From positions 1 through 43,768 of the forward strand of contig JAGBBM010000052.1 of the NCBI GenBank assembly GCA_017938485.1: a DNA stretch of 43,768 bases. The letters are read 5' to 3'. Made by a program: the position numbers and the translations under genes. Below, in pieces: positions 24,516 to 32,655 of the stretch. Position 1 is the stretch's first letter. Every line of letters starts with the position of its first letter. Under the pieces are notes generated by a model. That model had not been told where the DNA came from. It did no database searches and saw nothing but the letters and a program-made list of their open reading frames with translations. This DNA is from Lachnospiraceae bacterium. Lineage in GTDB: Bacteria > Bacillota > Clostridia > Lachnospirales > Lachnospiraceae.

Positions 24516-25904
24516 ATGGCAAATATGAGTCCAACAAAGGTTCCTATGCCACAGCAGGATCCTGATATTAGAAATAAAAATTTTGATGAAGTTGCTACTG
24601 GTTATACAGCTGAGATGGCTATGGAAGAGGCATCAAGATGTATTAACTGTAAGAATAAGCCTTGTATGACAGGCTGTCCTGTTAATGTTCCAATCCCTGG
24701 ATTTATCGAGCAGGTTGCAGCAGGTAACTTTGAGGCAGCTTATGAGATTATAACAAGCGAGAATGCGCTTCCTGCAATCTGTGGTCGTGTTTGTCCACAG
24801 GAGAATCAGTGTGAGGGTAAGTGTATCAGAGGTATCAAGGGTGAGTCTGTTTCTATCGGACGTCTTGAGAGATTTGTTGCAGATTATCATATGCAGAATG
24901 GCAAGAAGGCAGACCTTAACATTGAGAAGAATGGCAAGAAGGTTGCTGTAGTAGGTTCAGGCCCTGCTGGTATTACTTGTGCAGGAGAGCTTGCTAAGAA
25001 GGGTTACGAGGTAACTATTTTCGAGGCATTACATAAGGCTGGTGGAGTTTTAAGCTATGGTATTCCAGAGTTCAGACTTCCAAAGTCACTTGTGGCTAAA
25101 GAGTTAGAGAATGTAACAGATATGGGAGTTAAGATTGAGACTAACGTAGTTATTGGTCGTTCCCTTACTGTTGATGATTTATTTGAGAGAGGATTTGACG
25201 CTATTTTCCTTGGAACTGGTGCAGGTCTTCCAAACTTCCTTAGAATTCCTGGTGAGAACTTACTTGGCGTATATTCAGCTAATGAGTTCCTTACAAGAGT
25301 TAACCTTATGAAGGGTTACAAGAAGGATGAGGTTCCAACTCCTATAAAGGTTGGAAAGAAAGTTGCTGTAGTTGGAGCAGGTAACGTTGCAATGGATGCT
25401 GCTAGAACTGCAAAGAGACTTGGTGCAGAGGAAGTTTATATCGTATATAGAAGAGGTGCTGAAGAGGTTCCAGCGAGAGCAGAGGAAGTTGAGCACGCTA
25501 AGGAAGAAGGAGTTATCTTCAAGCTTCTTAACAACCCAGTTGCTATTCATGGTGAAGACGGTTGGGTTAAGGGTATTGAGGTAGTTGAGCAGAAACTTGG
25601 TGAGCCAGATGCTTCAGGAAGAAGAAGACCTGAGCCAATCGAGGGTTCTAACTACATTATTGATGTTGAGACTGTTGTTATAGCTATTGGTCAGTCACCT
25701 AATCCACTTATTCGTCAGACTACTGAGGGTCTTGAGACTCAGAAGTGGGGTGGTATTATAGTTCAGGAAGAGACTAACGAGACTACTCGCAAGAACGTTT
25801 ACGCTGGTGGTGACGTTGTAACAGGAGCAGCAACAGTTATCCTCGCTATGGGTGCTGGTAAGAAGGCTGCTAAGGCTATTGATGAGTCATTAAGTGCACA
25901 GTAA
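24516..25904 (+). CDS. nfnB: NfnB / GltD-like NADPH-dependent oxidoreductase subunit
   Basis: This is a 462-residue flavoprotein of the small-subunit glutamate synthase family, often annotated as homotetrameric glutamate synthase. The N-terminal [4Fe-4S] region has CINCKNKPCMTGCP and CGRVCPQENQCEGKC. Two dinucleotide folds follow: FAD site VAVVGSGPAGITCA and NADPH site VAVVGAGNVAMDAAR. The C-terminus has the FAD contact AGGDVVTGAATVILA. The paired NfnA gene upstream supports an NfnAB role in redox balance rather than glutamate synthesis, and no large glutamate synthase subunit is nearby. ATG 24516 follows ATAGGAGAG. Confidence 0.92.
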   Translation: MANMSPTKVPMPQQDPDIRNKNFDEVATGYTAEMAMEEASRCINCKNKPCMTGCPVNVPIPGFIEQVAAGNFEAAYEIITSENALPAICGRVCPQENQCEGKCIRGIKGESVSIGRLERFVADYHMQNGKKADLNIEKNGKKVAVVGSGPAGITCAGELAKKGYEVTIFEALHKAGGVLSYGIPEFRLPKSLVAKELENVTDMGVKIETNVVIGRSLTVDDLFERGFDAIFLGTGAGLPNFLRIPGENLLGVYSANEFLTRVNLMKGYKKDEVPTPIKVGKKVAVVGAGNVAMDAARTAKRLGAEEVYIVYRRGAEEVPARAEEVEHAKEEGVIFKLLNNPVAIHGEDGWVKGIEVVEQKLGEPDASGRRRPEPIEGSNYIIDVETVVIAIGQSPNPLIRQTTEGLETQKWGGIIVQEETNETTRKNVYAGGDVVTGAATVILAMGAGKKAAKAIDESLSAQ

Positions 25905-25922
25905 ATTATAGGAGTGACTTTT

Positions 25923-26429
25923 GTGGATAGATATACAGAACAGATATTAAACAAAAAGCCAAGCGGAGGTCAAAAGGCACTATTTGCTGGAACAATGCTA
26001 ATAATAGCTGTGGGTGTTTATTTCATATTGTTTATTGGCTTCAGCGTAGGTGTTGCAATAATTGCAGTAGGTTGCTTCGCCGCATATATGGTTAAACAGG
26101 GATTTGATGCCGAATATGAATACCTGTTTGTAAATGGCGATTGTGACATAGCTAAAATTGTTGGTAAATCTTCAAGAAAAGATATTTATTCATTTAAGGA
26201 ATCAGATGTAAAAAGAGTTATGACATATAATTCGGATGTATGTCAGAACGAATTCGAGATTAATGGTGAATTATCAATCAAGAATTTTACTTCTGGTATA
26301 AGTGATAATGCAGAGGATTGGTATGTGTTTTTTACCAATGTAAAATCAGGTACTGTAGCAGTTATACTTGAACTTAATGAAAAATCAATAGAGCATGTTA
26401 ATGAGTGCTATAAAAAGAAGTTAAATTAA
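25923..26429 (+). CDS. Small two-TM membrane protein (possibly DUF6106-like)
   Basis: The 168-residue protein starts MDRYTEQILNKKPSGGQK. It then has two adjacent hydrophobic segments (about 19-38 and 41-60) and a soluble beta-rich domain of about 110 residues that would face the cytoplasm. I know of a small membrane family of this kind in Lachnospiraceae (DUF6106), but this match is from memory of the N-terminus and not certain. GTG 25914 also opens the frame but lies within the AGGAG ribosome site. GTG 25923, with an 8-base spacer, is chosen. It follows nfnB by 18 bases and may be cotranscribed. A terminator closes the unit. Confidence 0.7.
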   Translation: MDRYTEQILNKKPSGGQKALFAGTMLIIAVGVYFILFIGFSVGVAIIAVGCFAAYMVKQGFDAEYEYLFVNGDCDIAKIVGKSSRKDIYSFKESDVKRVMTYNSDVCQNEFEINGELSIKNFTSGISDNAEDWYVFFTNVKSGTVAVILELNEKSIEHVNECYKKKLN

Positions 26430-26435
26430 ACAATA

Positions 26436-26480
26436 GGCCGTAACATATTAGTATGACTAATTATGTTACGGCCGTTTTTT
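26436..26480. terminator. Terminator between convergent genes
   Basis: GGCCGTAACATA (26436-26447) pairs perfectly with TATGTTACGGCC (26462-26473) around a loop that can extend the stem, followed by GTTTTTTATT. It ends the nfn-side unit. On the minus strand it lies beyond the adhesin gene, where the T-run is weaker. Confidence 0.88.
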
Positions 26481-28839
26481 ATTTTTTGAGTTTGTTAAAT
26501 GATATTATTCCTGTGATAAAAGATAGGATAAGAAAAACAATTATGAATATAGAATTTGTATCGCCGGTTTTTGGAATATCTGTTTCCGGGACATAAGTTT
26601 CACCTAAAACTTCAGGTTCAATAGCCAGATTTTCTATGTAGATATCCGAACACAATATATATTCAGAAGGTGAAGGATTGATAATAGTATTTGACTTGTT
26701 ATCTTCGGTTAAGTGTATGATAGAGTTTTCGGCTTTTATATATCCTGCTGGTGGATTTTCTTCCTCTACTTCATAAATTCCGAGGGGAAGAATAGGTGAG
26801 GAAATGGCTATTCCTTCTTCGTTGGTTATTATGGTTTCCACTAAATCATCGGCATGATATATAATGGTTTGACTTCCGTCAGGGGCTAATATATCTTCCT
26901 TGGCATATATGTTGAATTTAATGCCTGAAAGAGATGTTATATCATTGGTTTCGCTAGAAGCAGGAAGTTCTAGGGATTTATGGATTATTATTTGCCCTGT
27001 AATAGGAGTATTTTCTATAGAAACTGTAAATATTCCCATGTCTGTATAGTTTCCATTTTCATCGGTGTAATGTGTATAGTCAGAGGTGTTGGTTATATCT
27101 ATGACATATCCAGATGTGGATGATGCTGGTAGATAGCCTGTTGGTGAAACTACCTCTTCGATTAAGTATTTTCCAGGCATAAGAGGTTCGGGGGTGATTA
27201 AAGTTCCATCTGAATCGGTTTGAAATTGGTCAAGAGTCAGGGTTTGTTCCCCTTCTTGTATTTCAAAGGTTACATACTTTTCCTCCGTAAAAGACCAGAT
27301 TTTAAATGTGGCTGGATTATCTAAGATGATTTTATCGGTGGTTGAATCTTGCTTTGTTATTTGGAGATATGCTTTGAAACTTTTATCTGTGAGATAGATT
27401 ACATTTTCAGATGAGTTTGTGTCTTTGTTTATAGTAATAAGAAAATCAGAAACTGGGAGATAGTTAGGAGGAACCGTAGTTTCACGAATTAGATAAGTGC
27501 CATAGGGGAGAGGGATGCTTAAGGCGTGTCCGCCTTCTCCTGTAAATAGTTCGTGGGAACCATCAGAGGTGATAGGGATGGTTTTATTGTAATCCCATCG
27601 ATAATTACCTTCTTCATCTATAGTCAATTCACTCGTAGGACATACCATGAATCCTGCTCCTTGTAGAGGCTTATCGGTAGAACTTGTTTCACCATATTTC
27701 ATTAATTCAAATGGTTTGGTTATAGGCTCATCGGTAGTAGTGATGGTTGTGGTTGCAAGGGTGTTTATATTGGCTGTGATTATTTCTGTTGATAGCTCGT
27801 AACCGGATGGTGCAACAACCTCCTTTAGATAATATGTGCCTTTATTAATGTCGTTTACCTTAGCATATCCAGTTGAGTCAGTTATAAGAGTTGCGATACG
27901 ATTTGTATCAAGGGCCGCATCATCGAAAGATAAATATAATCCATATTGAGCATTTTCCAAAGAATAGTCAGGATGGTTGTTGGTTACAGAATTGTTTGCG
28001 GATGATTTTATAATCTCTAAAGAACCTTTGTTGTACCAATTTATTGAGAGAGAACCACATTCTTTCCTTGGTTGAGCTACTAGATAGGTTAGATCCTGAA
28101 TGTCTTCGGAAACTGTAGATGCAATGACGGCAGAGTAGACATTTTCATTTAAGTGTAAAGTTCCACTTGTCCAGTTACCATCGGAATTAAGAGGCCCGCT
28201 TATGTAAAATGAATCTCCTCCGCGAACAGTTACGGTTCCTGTTTTTTCACTACCATCTGAAAAGTGTAGTGTCATATCAGAACCAAGTGTAAAGGTGGTG
28301 GATATTCGGGAATCGCCATTAACATGAATTATTTCAGTTCGTTGTTCGTTACCATTTCCGTAAGCCACACAAGCATTTGGTGTAAAACTAAGAGAATATG
28401 AAGGTACATCAGGAGCATTTTGAATATAATTTTTGAAATCATCACAGATATTTTTGTATCCATAACCTGAATACGCGTCTGAAAGCATTATGGATGTACA
28501 CAATATGGCCGCTCCATCACTGGAAAATCCTTCCCATCTGCTAGGACCATTGTAGCCATAATATAAAATCTTTTTTATATATGGGTTATCTAAGTAGGAT
28601 AGCGTAACTTCTGTGCCTGGAAGAGGAGTACCTTTGTCTCTCTCCAAACAAAAGGCTATGTAACCATTGTCTAGAAGAAAGGTGTTTCCGTAAAATTCTA
28701 CTATGTCTGTAAAACTTGCCGGGATTACTTGGGTGACATAGTGTTTTTCTGTTGTTTCTGCTTTTACATATGCTGGAAAGAGCATAGCTAAAAGAGCAAA
28801 TAAAATAGTTGCAATTTTCTTTGTTTTCTTAATTATCAT
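26479..28839 (-). CDS. Wall-anchored adhesin with thioester-like domain and four Cna-B/SpaA repeats
   Basis: This is a predicted surface adhesin or pilin-like protein of 786 residues. A signal peptide (about 1-27, ending YVKA) is followed by a thioester-type domain (about 35-270) with candidate Cys64 in IAFCLERDKG. Four Cna-B/SpaA-type immunoglobulin-like domains follow (about 277-370, 374-480, 492-605, 617-720). Each has an early Lys strand and a late E-box: TYYLKE, TYLIRE, KYLIEE, IYEVEE. In this family these form internal Lys-Asn/Asp isopeptide bonds. The C-terminus has the variant sorting motif IPKTGD, a hydrophobic segment and a KLKK tail, so sortase anchoring is expected. No sortase or second pilin is in the window. 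AAGGAGG before ATG 28839 supports the start. Confidence 0.9.
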   Translation of the reverse strand: MIIKKTKKIATILFALLAMLFPAYVKAETTEKHYVTQVIPASFTDIVEFYGNTFLLDNGYIAFCLERDKGTPLPGTEVTLSYLDNPYIKKILYYGYNGPSRWEGFSSDGAAILCTSIMLSDAYSGYGYKNICDDFKNYIQNAPDVPSYSLSFTPNACVAYGNGNEQRTEIIHVNGDSRISTTFTLGSDMTLHFSDGSEKTGTVTVRGGDSFYISGPLNSDGNWTSGTLHLNENVYSAVIASTVSEDIQDLTYLVAQPRKECGSLSINWYNKGSLEIIKSSANNSVTNNHPDYSLENAQYGLYLSFDDAALDTNRIATLITDSTGYAKVNDINKGTYYLKEVVAPSGYELSTEIITANINTLATTTITTTDEPITKPFELMKYGETSSTDKPLQGAGFMVCPTSELTIDEEGNYRWDYNKTIPITSDGSHELFTGEGGHALSIPLPYGTYLIRETTVPPNYLPVSDFLITINKDTNSSENVIYLTDKSFKAYLQITKQDSTTDKIILDNPATFKIWSFTEEKYVTFEIQEGEQTLTLDQFQTDSDGTLITPEPLMPGKYLIEEVVSPTGYLPASSTSGYVIDITNTSDYTHYTDENGNYTDMGIFTVSIENTPITGQIIIHKSLELPASSETNDITSLSGIKFNIYAKEDILAPDGSQTIIYHADDLVETIITNEEGIAISSPILPLGIYEVEEENPPAGYIKAENSIIHLTEDNKSNTIINPSPSEYILCSDIYIENLAIEPEVLGETYVPETDIPKTGDTNSIFIIVFLILSFITGIISFNKLKK

Positions 28840-28965
28840 AGAAAACCTCCTTGTATAAAAATATTTTATCTATGTAAACCATATAAATATGGATTGTTTT
28901 TCTAGGTATAAAAGTGAAATATGGAAGAAAAATAATTGTAAATATGAATGTGGTGGTTGGTGGTA

Positions 28966-29388
28966 ATGCGTGAAATATTTGAAAATATAATAATGTGTTT
29001 GATAGGAGGAACTCTTTATGTAGGAGTGGAGATACTTATGAGGGGTTATTCCCATTATTCTATGTTTGTTTGTGGGGGAATATGTTTTCTTCTCGTTGGA
29101 GCAACTGGAAAAAATATACTTGAGAATAATAGAAGAGCTGTAAAAGCTATAGCAAACATTATGATAATGGGGAGCTTAATAATAACCACTTTAGAATTAG
29201 GGACAGGTATAGTGGTGAACTTATTATTTGGGATGAATGTATGGGATTATTCTGATATGAACTATAATGTTATGGGACAGATTTGCCCGTTATTTAGCGC
29301 ACTATGGGCGTTGTTAAGCCTTCCGTGTGTGTATATAAATAGTGTAATTAGGAAATATATCTTTGGTGAAAAAATTGAATATATGTGA
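28966..29388 (+). CDS. CmpB-type putative ABC transporter permease / membrane protein
   Basis: The 140-residue protein has about four hydrophobic segments. The stretch RGYSHYSMFVCGGICFLLVG and the later GQICPLFSALWALLSLP resemble the CmpB (putative ABC permease) family common in Clostridia, whose function is not established. The start is uncertain. ATG 28966 gives MREIFENIIM after a GGTGG-rich stretch; ATG 28948 would add six residues, but neither has a clear AGGAGG site. It is divergent from the adhesin gene and followed by a hairpin terminator. Confidence 0.7.
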   Translation: MREIFENIIMCLIGGTLYVGVEILMRGYSHYSMFVCGGICFLLVGATGKNILENNRRAVKAIANIMIMGSLIITTLELGTGIVVNLLFGMNVWDYSDMNYNVMGQICPLFSALWALLSLPCVYINSVIRKYIFGEKIEYM

Positions 29389-29403
29389 GATATAGAAAAT
29401 ATC

Positions 29404-29434
29404 AACCAGACTTAAAAGAATTAAGTCTGGTTTT
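29404..29434 (+). terminator. Terminator after the CmpB-like gene
   Basis: AACCAGACTTAA (29404-29415) pairs perfectly with TTAAGTCTGGTT (29421-29432) around AAGAA, then a short T-run TTTTAAAA. The T-tract is weak. Confidence 0.65.
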
Positions 29435-29462
29435 AAAATAATGTCAAATATAAACAGAATAA

Positions 29463-29696
29463 TTATGGCTCCAATGGAGTCATCTTAAGGCCTTTATACA
29501 TCTTTGTATATAAGCTCTTCTCATCCTGATAAAGCACATGGCCACGAGCACCATCCTTAACTATGTAAGTATATTTGTTCTTCTGAACATTCATATAAAG
29601 CACTTCGTCAACGTTAAGCTCCTTGGCTTTTGCCTTAGCAGTGTAGACATTAAGTGGCTCCAACTTGAATTTCTTTACAGCCTGATCTACTGTCAT
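29463..29696 (-). CDS. Small hypothetical protein (77 residues)
   Basis: No family recognised. The 77-residue, Lys-rich soluble protein has no Cys, signal or membrane segment. It looks like a helix (DQAVKKFKLEPLNVYTAKAKAKEL) followed by a beta hairpin region (YTYIVKDGARGHVLY) and a basic end. The evidence that it is real is a strong ATAGGAGGTAAT ribosome site directly upstream of ATG 29696 on the minus strand and normal codon use. It stands alone, convergent with the CmpB-like gene. Confidence 0.7.
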   Translation of the reverse strand: MTVDQAVKKFKLEPLNVYTAKAKAKELNVDEVLYMNVQKNKYTYIVKDGARGHVLYQDEKSLYTKMYKGLKMTPLEP

Positions 29697-29926
29697 TATA
29701 ATTACCTCCTATCTGGCATTACAATATTTTTTCTTGATTCGTATAAATAGAGTATTATAATATATACAAATGAGTAGTATAATATAAACACAATTATACG
29801 TTATTATCTAAAAATAGTATATTGTATATTATGCCCAAAGTCAACTATTAAAAATAACTAAAAATAATTTTTTTCTACGTTATTTTTAATAAGTCAATTA
29901 GTGAAATTGCTAGGAGAATACATATT
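29697..29926. other. 230-base A+T-rich intergenic region between divergent genes
   Basis: The region is very A+T-rich and carries promoters for both neighbours by implication, though none is convincing. It holds a perfect 11-base inverted repeat, TTAAAAATAAC (29848-29858) and GTTATTTTTAA (29879-29889), in the leader of queH. No open frame with a ribosome site and no recognised riboswitch was seen. Confidence 0.5.
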
Positions 29927-30520
29927 ATGGTTGATGTTATACATAAAAAAGATAAGTTATTGCTTCATGTATGCTGTGCACCGTGCAGTTCCCATGTTTT
30001 AGAAGTGTTGAATGAAGAATTTGATATCACTATATTATTTTACAATCCTAATATTACTGAACAAGGTGAGTACGAAAAAAGAGTTGCTGAGCTTGAACGA
30101 TTTGTGCATGAAGCTCCATTTGCGAATAATGTTAAAGTAATTGATGGGGGATATGCTCCAAAACTTTTTTTTGATATGGCAAAAGGTTTGGAACACCTTC
30201 CGGAAAAGGGAGCAAGATGTTTTAAATGCTACGAGATGAGAATGAGGGAAACAGCTTGTTTTGCTAAAAACAACAGTTATGACATATTTACAACCTCCTT
30301 ATCAATTAGCCCCCATAAGAATGCAACTTGGATAAATGAAATCGGAAACAACTTGTCCAAGGAGATAGGTATAGATTATCTGTACAGCGATTTTAAAAAG
30401 AAAAATGGATATGCCCGTTCTATTCAGCTTTCCAAAGAGTATGGTTTGTATAGACAGGATTATTGTGGTTGCATATTTAGTAAAAATGAAAGTGAAAAAA
30501 GAAGAAACAAAACCTTGTAG
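29927..30520 (+). CDS. queH: Epoxyqueuosine reductase QueH
   Basis: QueH performs the last step of queuosine synthesis, reducing epoxyqueuosine in tRNA. It is the non-homologous replacement for the cobalamin enzyme QueG. The 197-residue protein has the diagnostic Cys set: HVCCAPC (C16, C17, C20), ARCFKCYEMR (C98, C101) and YRQDYCGCIFS (C180, C182), known to bind an iron-sulfur cluster and a second iron. The SISPHKN stretch is also typical. The start ATG 29927 follows TAGGAG with a 10-base spacer. It appears monocistronic; no other queuosine genes are in the window. Confidence 0.93.
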   Translation: MVDVIHKKDKLLLHVCCAPCSSHVLEVLNEEFDITILFYNPNITEQGEYEKRVAELERFVHEAPFANNVKVIDGGYAPKLFFDMAKGLEHLPEKGARCFKCYEMRMRETACFAKNNSYDIFTTSLSISPHKNATWINEIGNNLSKEIGIDYLYSDFKKKNGYARSIQLSKEYGLYRQDYCGCIFSKNESEKRRNKTL

Positions 30521-30579
30521 ATATGGTGAAAATATAGTAAAATTACCATAGAGTATTATTTTAGTAAGGAGGGCTATTT

Positions 30580-31047
30580 ATGTATATTAGTGGTATGAGC
30601 AACAACTATACAATTCCAATCAGTAATATAGCTAAAGTCACTCCTATCAATACGGATAATTCGATAGACAGTGCCTCAAAAGTCAAAGGTACCACTGGTT
30701 GTGAAACTTGTGAGAATCGTAAGTATGTTGACGGTTCTAATGAGAGCGATGTGTCCTTTAAGACACCTGGTGTCATTAAACCTGAAGAATCCTATGCTAA
30801 AGTAAGTGCACATGAAAGACAACATGTTTCAAATGCTATTGCAAAAGGAAAGGAGCCGGGGGCTAAACTTATTAGTGCATCGGTTTCGTTACAGATGAGT
30901 ACATGCCCGGAGTGTGGTAGAAAATATGTAGCGGGTGGACTTACAAAAACACAGATAAAGTATGAGGAAAGTAATCCATACGAAAATAGCAGAAAGATTG
31001 TAGAAGGTAGTTTTCTTGCGGGAAATAATGTGGATGCAAAGGTTTAG
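30580..31047 (+). CDS. SprA-related putative metalloprotease, leaderless
   Basis: The 155-residue protein resembles the SprA-related family, with the core CETCENRKYVDGSN, VSFKTPGVIKPEES and the metal-site motif AHERQHV (an HExxH-like H-E-R-Q-H). A second Cys pair (CPECGRKY) may bind zinc. The N-terminus MYISGMSNNYTIPISN is not a signal peptide. The biochemical function of the family is not established. AAGGAGGG precedes ATG 30580. Its last four bases overlap the end of the convergent regulator gene, and its terminator lies inside that gene. Confidence 0.85.
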   Translation: MYISGMSNNYTIPISNIAKVTPINTDNSIDSASKVKGTTGCETCENRKYVDGSNESDVSFKTPGVIKPEESYAKVSAHERQHVSNAIAKGKEPGAKLISASVSLQMSTCPECGRKYVAGGLTKTQIKYEESNPYENSRKIVEGSFLAGNNVDAKV

Positions 31048-31718
31048 TTGAGGTCGCTATGAGTTCGACTTAGAAGACAAGCCATATTAAGTATGGCTTT
31101 TTGTTCGTCATTTTCCAAAGAACGATAGTATGCGAGTATTTGTTTTTCTCTGACAGTTAATTTTGAGTTGGGGAGTATATTTTTATAGAAGGGATAATCC
31201 TTTAAATCTTCAGGGTGAATCAAAGGCAATATGAGTTCCATAGGATCAATTTTAAATTGTACGGAGATTTGTACTAAAACCTCTGCAGAGGGTAATCGAG
31301 TTCCCTTTTCGTAATGATTATATGTGGAGCGGGAAAGGTATAAGGCATCGGCAGCTTGGGCTTGGGTATATCCGGCTGCTATTCTTTTTTCTGTTAAGAC
31401 AGTAGCAAAATCTTTTTTTGTCATATGATATTTGTCCTTTCTTGATTTGTTGGTTCCTTTTGTGGAAAAACAAGCTTGATTTTTGATATGAGTATCTAGA
31501 TTATTTTGGAAATCTTTTTGAATAAAATAAGAAAATAAATTTGTGTTGAGAAGTATGCATATTTTCGCCAAAGTATCTGGTGGTGGCAGACATCTTCCCT
31601 GTTCGTAATTACTGTAGGCTTGTCTGGAAATATTCAACTGTTTTGATATATCATCCTGGGTAAGTTTGTGATAACGGCGAATAAGTTTAAGACGAAGCCC
31701 GAAGTCTTCATAAGACAT
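31044..31718 (-). CDS. Tandem XRE-family helix-turn-helix regulator
   Basis: The 224-residue protein carries two complete Cro/CI-type HTH domains. The first (about 5-62) has KLTQDDISKQLNISRQAYSN. The second (about 105-165) has YTQAQAADALYLSRSTYNHY. A Lys/Asn-rich linker (about 63-100) joins them. Two HTHs in one chain suggest binding to paired half-sites as a pseudo-dimer. The frame is open to 31763, but GGAGGTG upstream of ATG 31718 fixes the start at MSYEDFGLRLK. It is divergent from thyA (86 bases apart) and convergent with the SprA-like gene. Targets are unknown; neighbouring genes are plausible. Confidence 0.88.
   Translation of the reverse strand: MSYEDFGLRLKLIRRYHKLTQDDISKQLNISRQAYSNYEQGRCLPPPDTLAKICILLNTNLFSYFIQKDFQNNLDTHIKNQACFSTKGTNKSRKDKYHMTKKDFATVLTEKRIAAGYTQAQAADALYLSRSTYNHYEKGTRLPSAEVLVQISVQFKIDPMELILPLIHPEDLKDYPFYKNILPNSKLTVREKQILAYYRSLENDEQKAILNMACLLSRTHSDLN
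31079..31102 (+). terminator. Terminator of the SprA-like gene, inside the opposing regulator gene
   Basis: AAGCCATA (31079-31086) pairs with TATGGCTT (31092-31099) around TTAAG, then the T-run ends CTTTTTG. It lies within codons near the C-terminus of the minus-strand HTH gene. T-run polarity shows that it works for plus-strand transcripts. Confidence 0.7.
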
Positions 31719-31741
31719 AGTATTCACCTCCGATGGTGTAG

Positions 31742-31771
31742 ATATTAACACAATGTAATACAATAAAGCAA
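31742..31771 (-). promoter_or_regulatory. Possible promoter and operator of the HTH regulator
   Basis: On the minus strand TTGCTT (31771-31766) and TAATAT (31747-31742) are spaced by 18 bases. Between them lies the imperfect palindrome ATTAACA-CAA-TGTAAT (31744-31759), a plausible self-operator shared with thyA. Confidence 0.35.
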
Positions 31772-31804
31772 GAATTTTTTGAAAAAAAGCGGAAAGGACA
31801 AAAA

Positions 31805-32635
31805 ATGAGCAAAGCAGATGAATTATTTATAAATATGTGTAAGGATATTATAGAAAATGGATTTAGTACTGAAGGTGAAAAAGTGCGACCTAAGTGGGAA
31901 GATGGTACTTACGCATATACAATCAAGAAGTTTGGAGTAGTAAACAGATATGATTTATCAAAAGAGTTTCCTGCTATAACATTGAGAAAAACATATGTTA
32001 AATCCGCAATTGATGAGCTTCTTTGGATATGGCAGAAAAAATCAAACAATGTAAATGATTTAAAGAGCCATATATGGGATGCTTGGGCAGATGAAACTGG
32101 TTCCATTGGTAAAGCTTATGGCTATCAATTGGGAGTAAAACATCAGTACAAGGAAGGTATGATGGATCAGGTTGATAGAGTTATATTTGACCTTAAGAAT
32201 AATCCTTATAGTAGACGTATTATGACCAATATATATGTACATCAGGATTTGTGTGAAATGAACCTTTATCCTTGTGCGTACAGTGTTACATTCAATGTTA
32301 CAGGAGATAGACTTAATGCCATATTAAATCAGCGTTCTCAGGATATTCTTGCAGCAAACAACTGGAATGTGGTTCAGTATGCGGTCCTTGTTTATATGTT
32401 GGCACAGGTTACAGGTTTTAAACCAGGAGAGTTGGTTCACGTTATTGCCGATGCACATATATATGACAAACACATTCCTATCGTTAAGGAACTCATTGAA
32501 AGACCTACTTATCCTGCACCAAAGTTTTGGATGAATCCGGAAATAAAAGATTTTTATGAGTTCACCTTAGATGATTTTAAGATTGAAGACTATGAGGCTG
32601 GTCCTCAGATTACAAATATTCCTATTGCAGTTTAG
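31805..32635 (+). CDS. thyA: Thymidylate synthase ThyA
   Basis: ThyA methylates dUMP to dTMP using methylene-tetrahydrofolate and releases dihydrofolate. The 276-residue protein shows the catalytic Cys157 in NLYPCAYSV, the phosphate-binding Arg pair in NPYSRRIM, the QRSQD motif, and DAHIYDKHIP near the C-terminus. The usual PFN loop is replaced by NNWN, as in a subgroup of clostridial enzymes. The start ATG 31805 follows GGAAAGGA. It forms an operon with dfrA 20 bases downstream, which regenerates the folate it consumes. Confidence 0.96.
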   Translation: MSKADELFINMCKDIIENGFSTEGEKVRPKWEDGTYAYTIKKFGVVNRYDLSKEFPAITLRKTYVKSAIDELLWIWQKKSNNVNDLKSHIWDAWADETGSIGKAYGYQLGVKHQYKEGMMDQVDRVIFDLKNNPYSRRIMTNIYVHQDLCEMNLYPCAYSVTFNVTGDRLNAILNQRSQDILAANNWNVVQYAVLVYMLAQVTGFKPGELVHVIADAHIYDKHIPIVKELIERPTYPAPKFWMNPEIKDFYEFTLDDFKIEDYEAGPQITNIPIAV

Positions 32636-32655
32636 GATAAAATGGGAGGAATAGT

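Noticed and set aside
29760..29926. preQ1 riboswitch before queH
   Set aside because: An A-rich segment with AACTA occurs, but the class I stem and C-rich loop cannot be drawn, and no class II fold was found.
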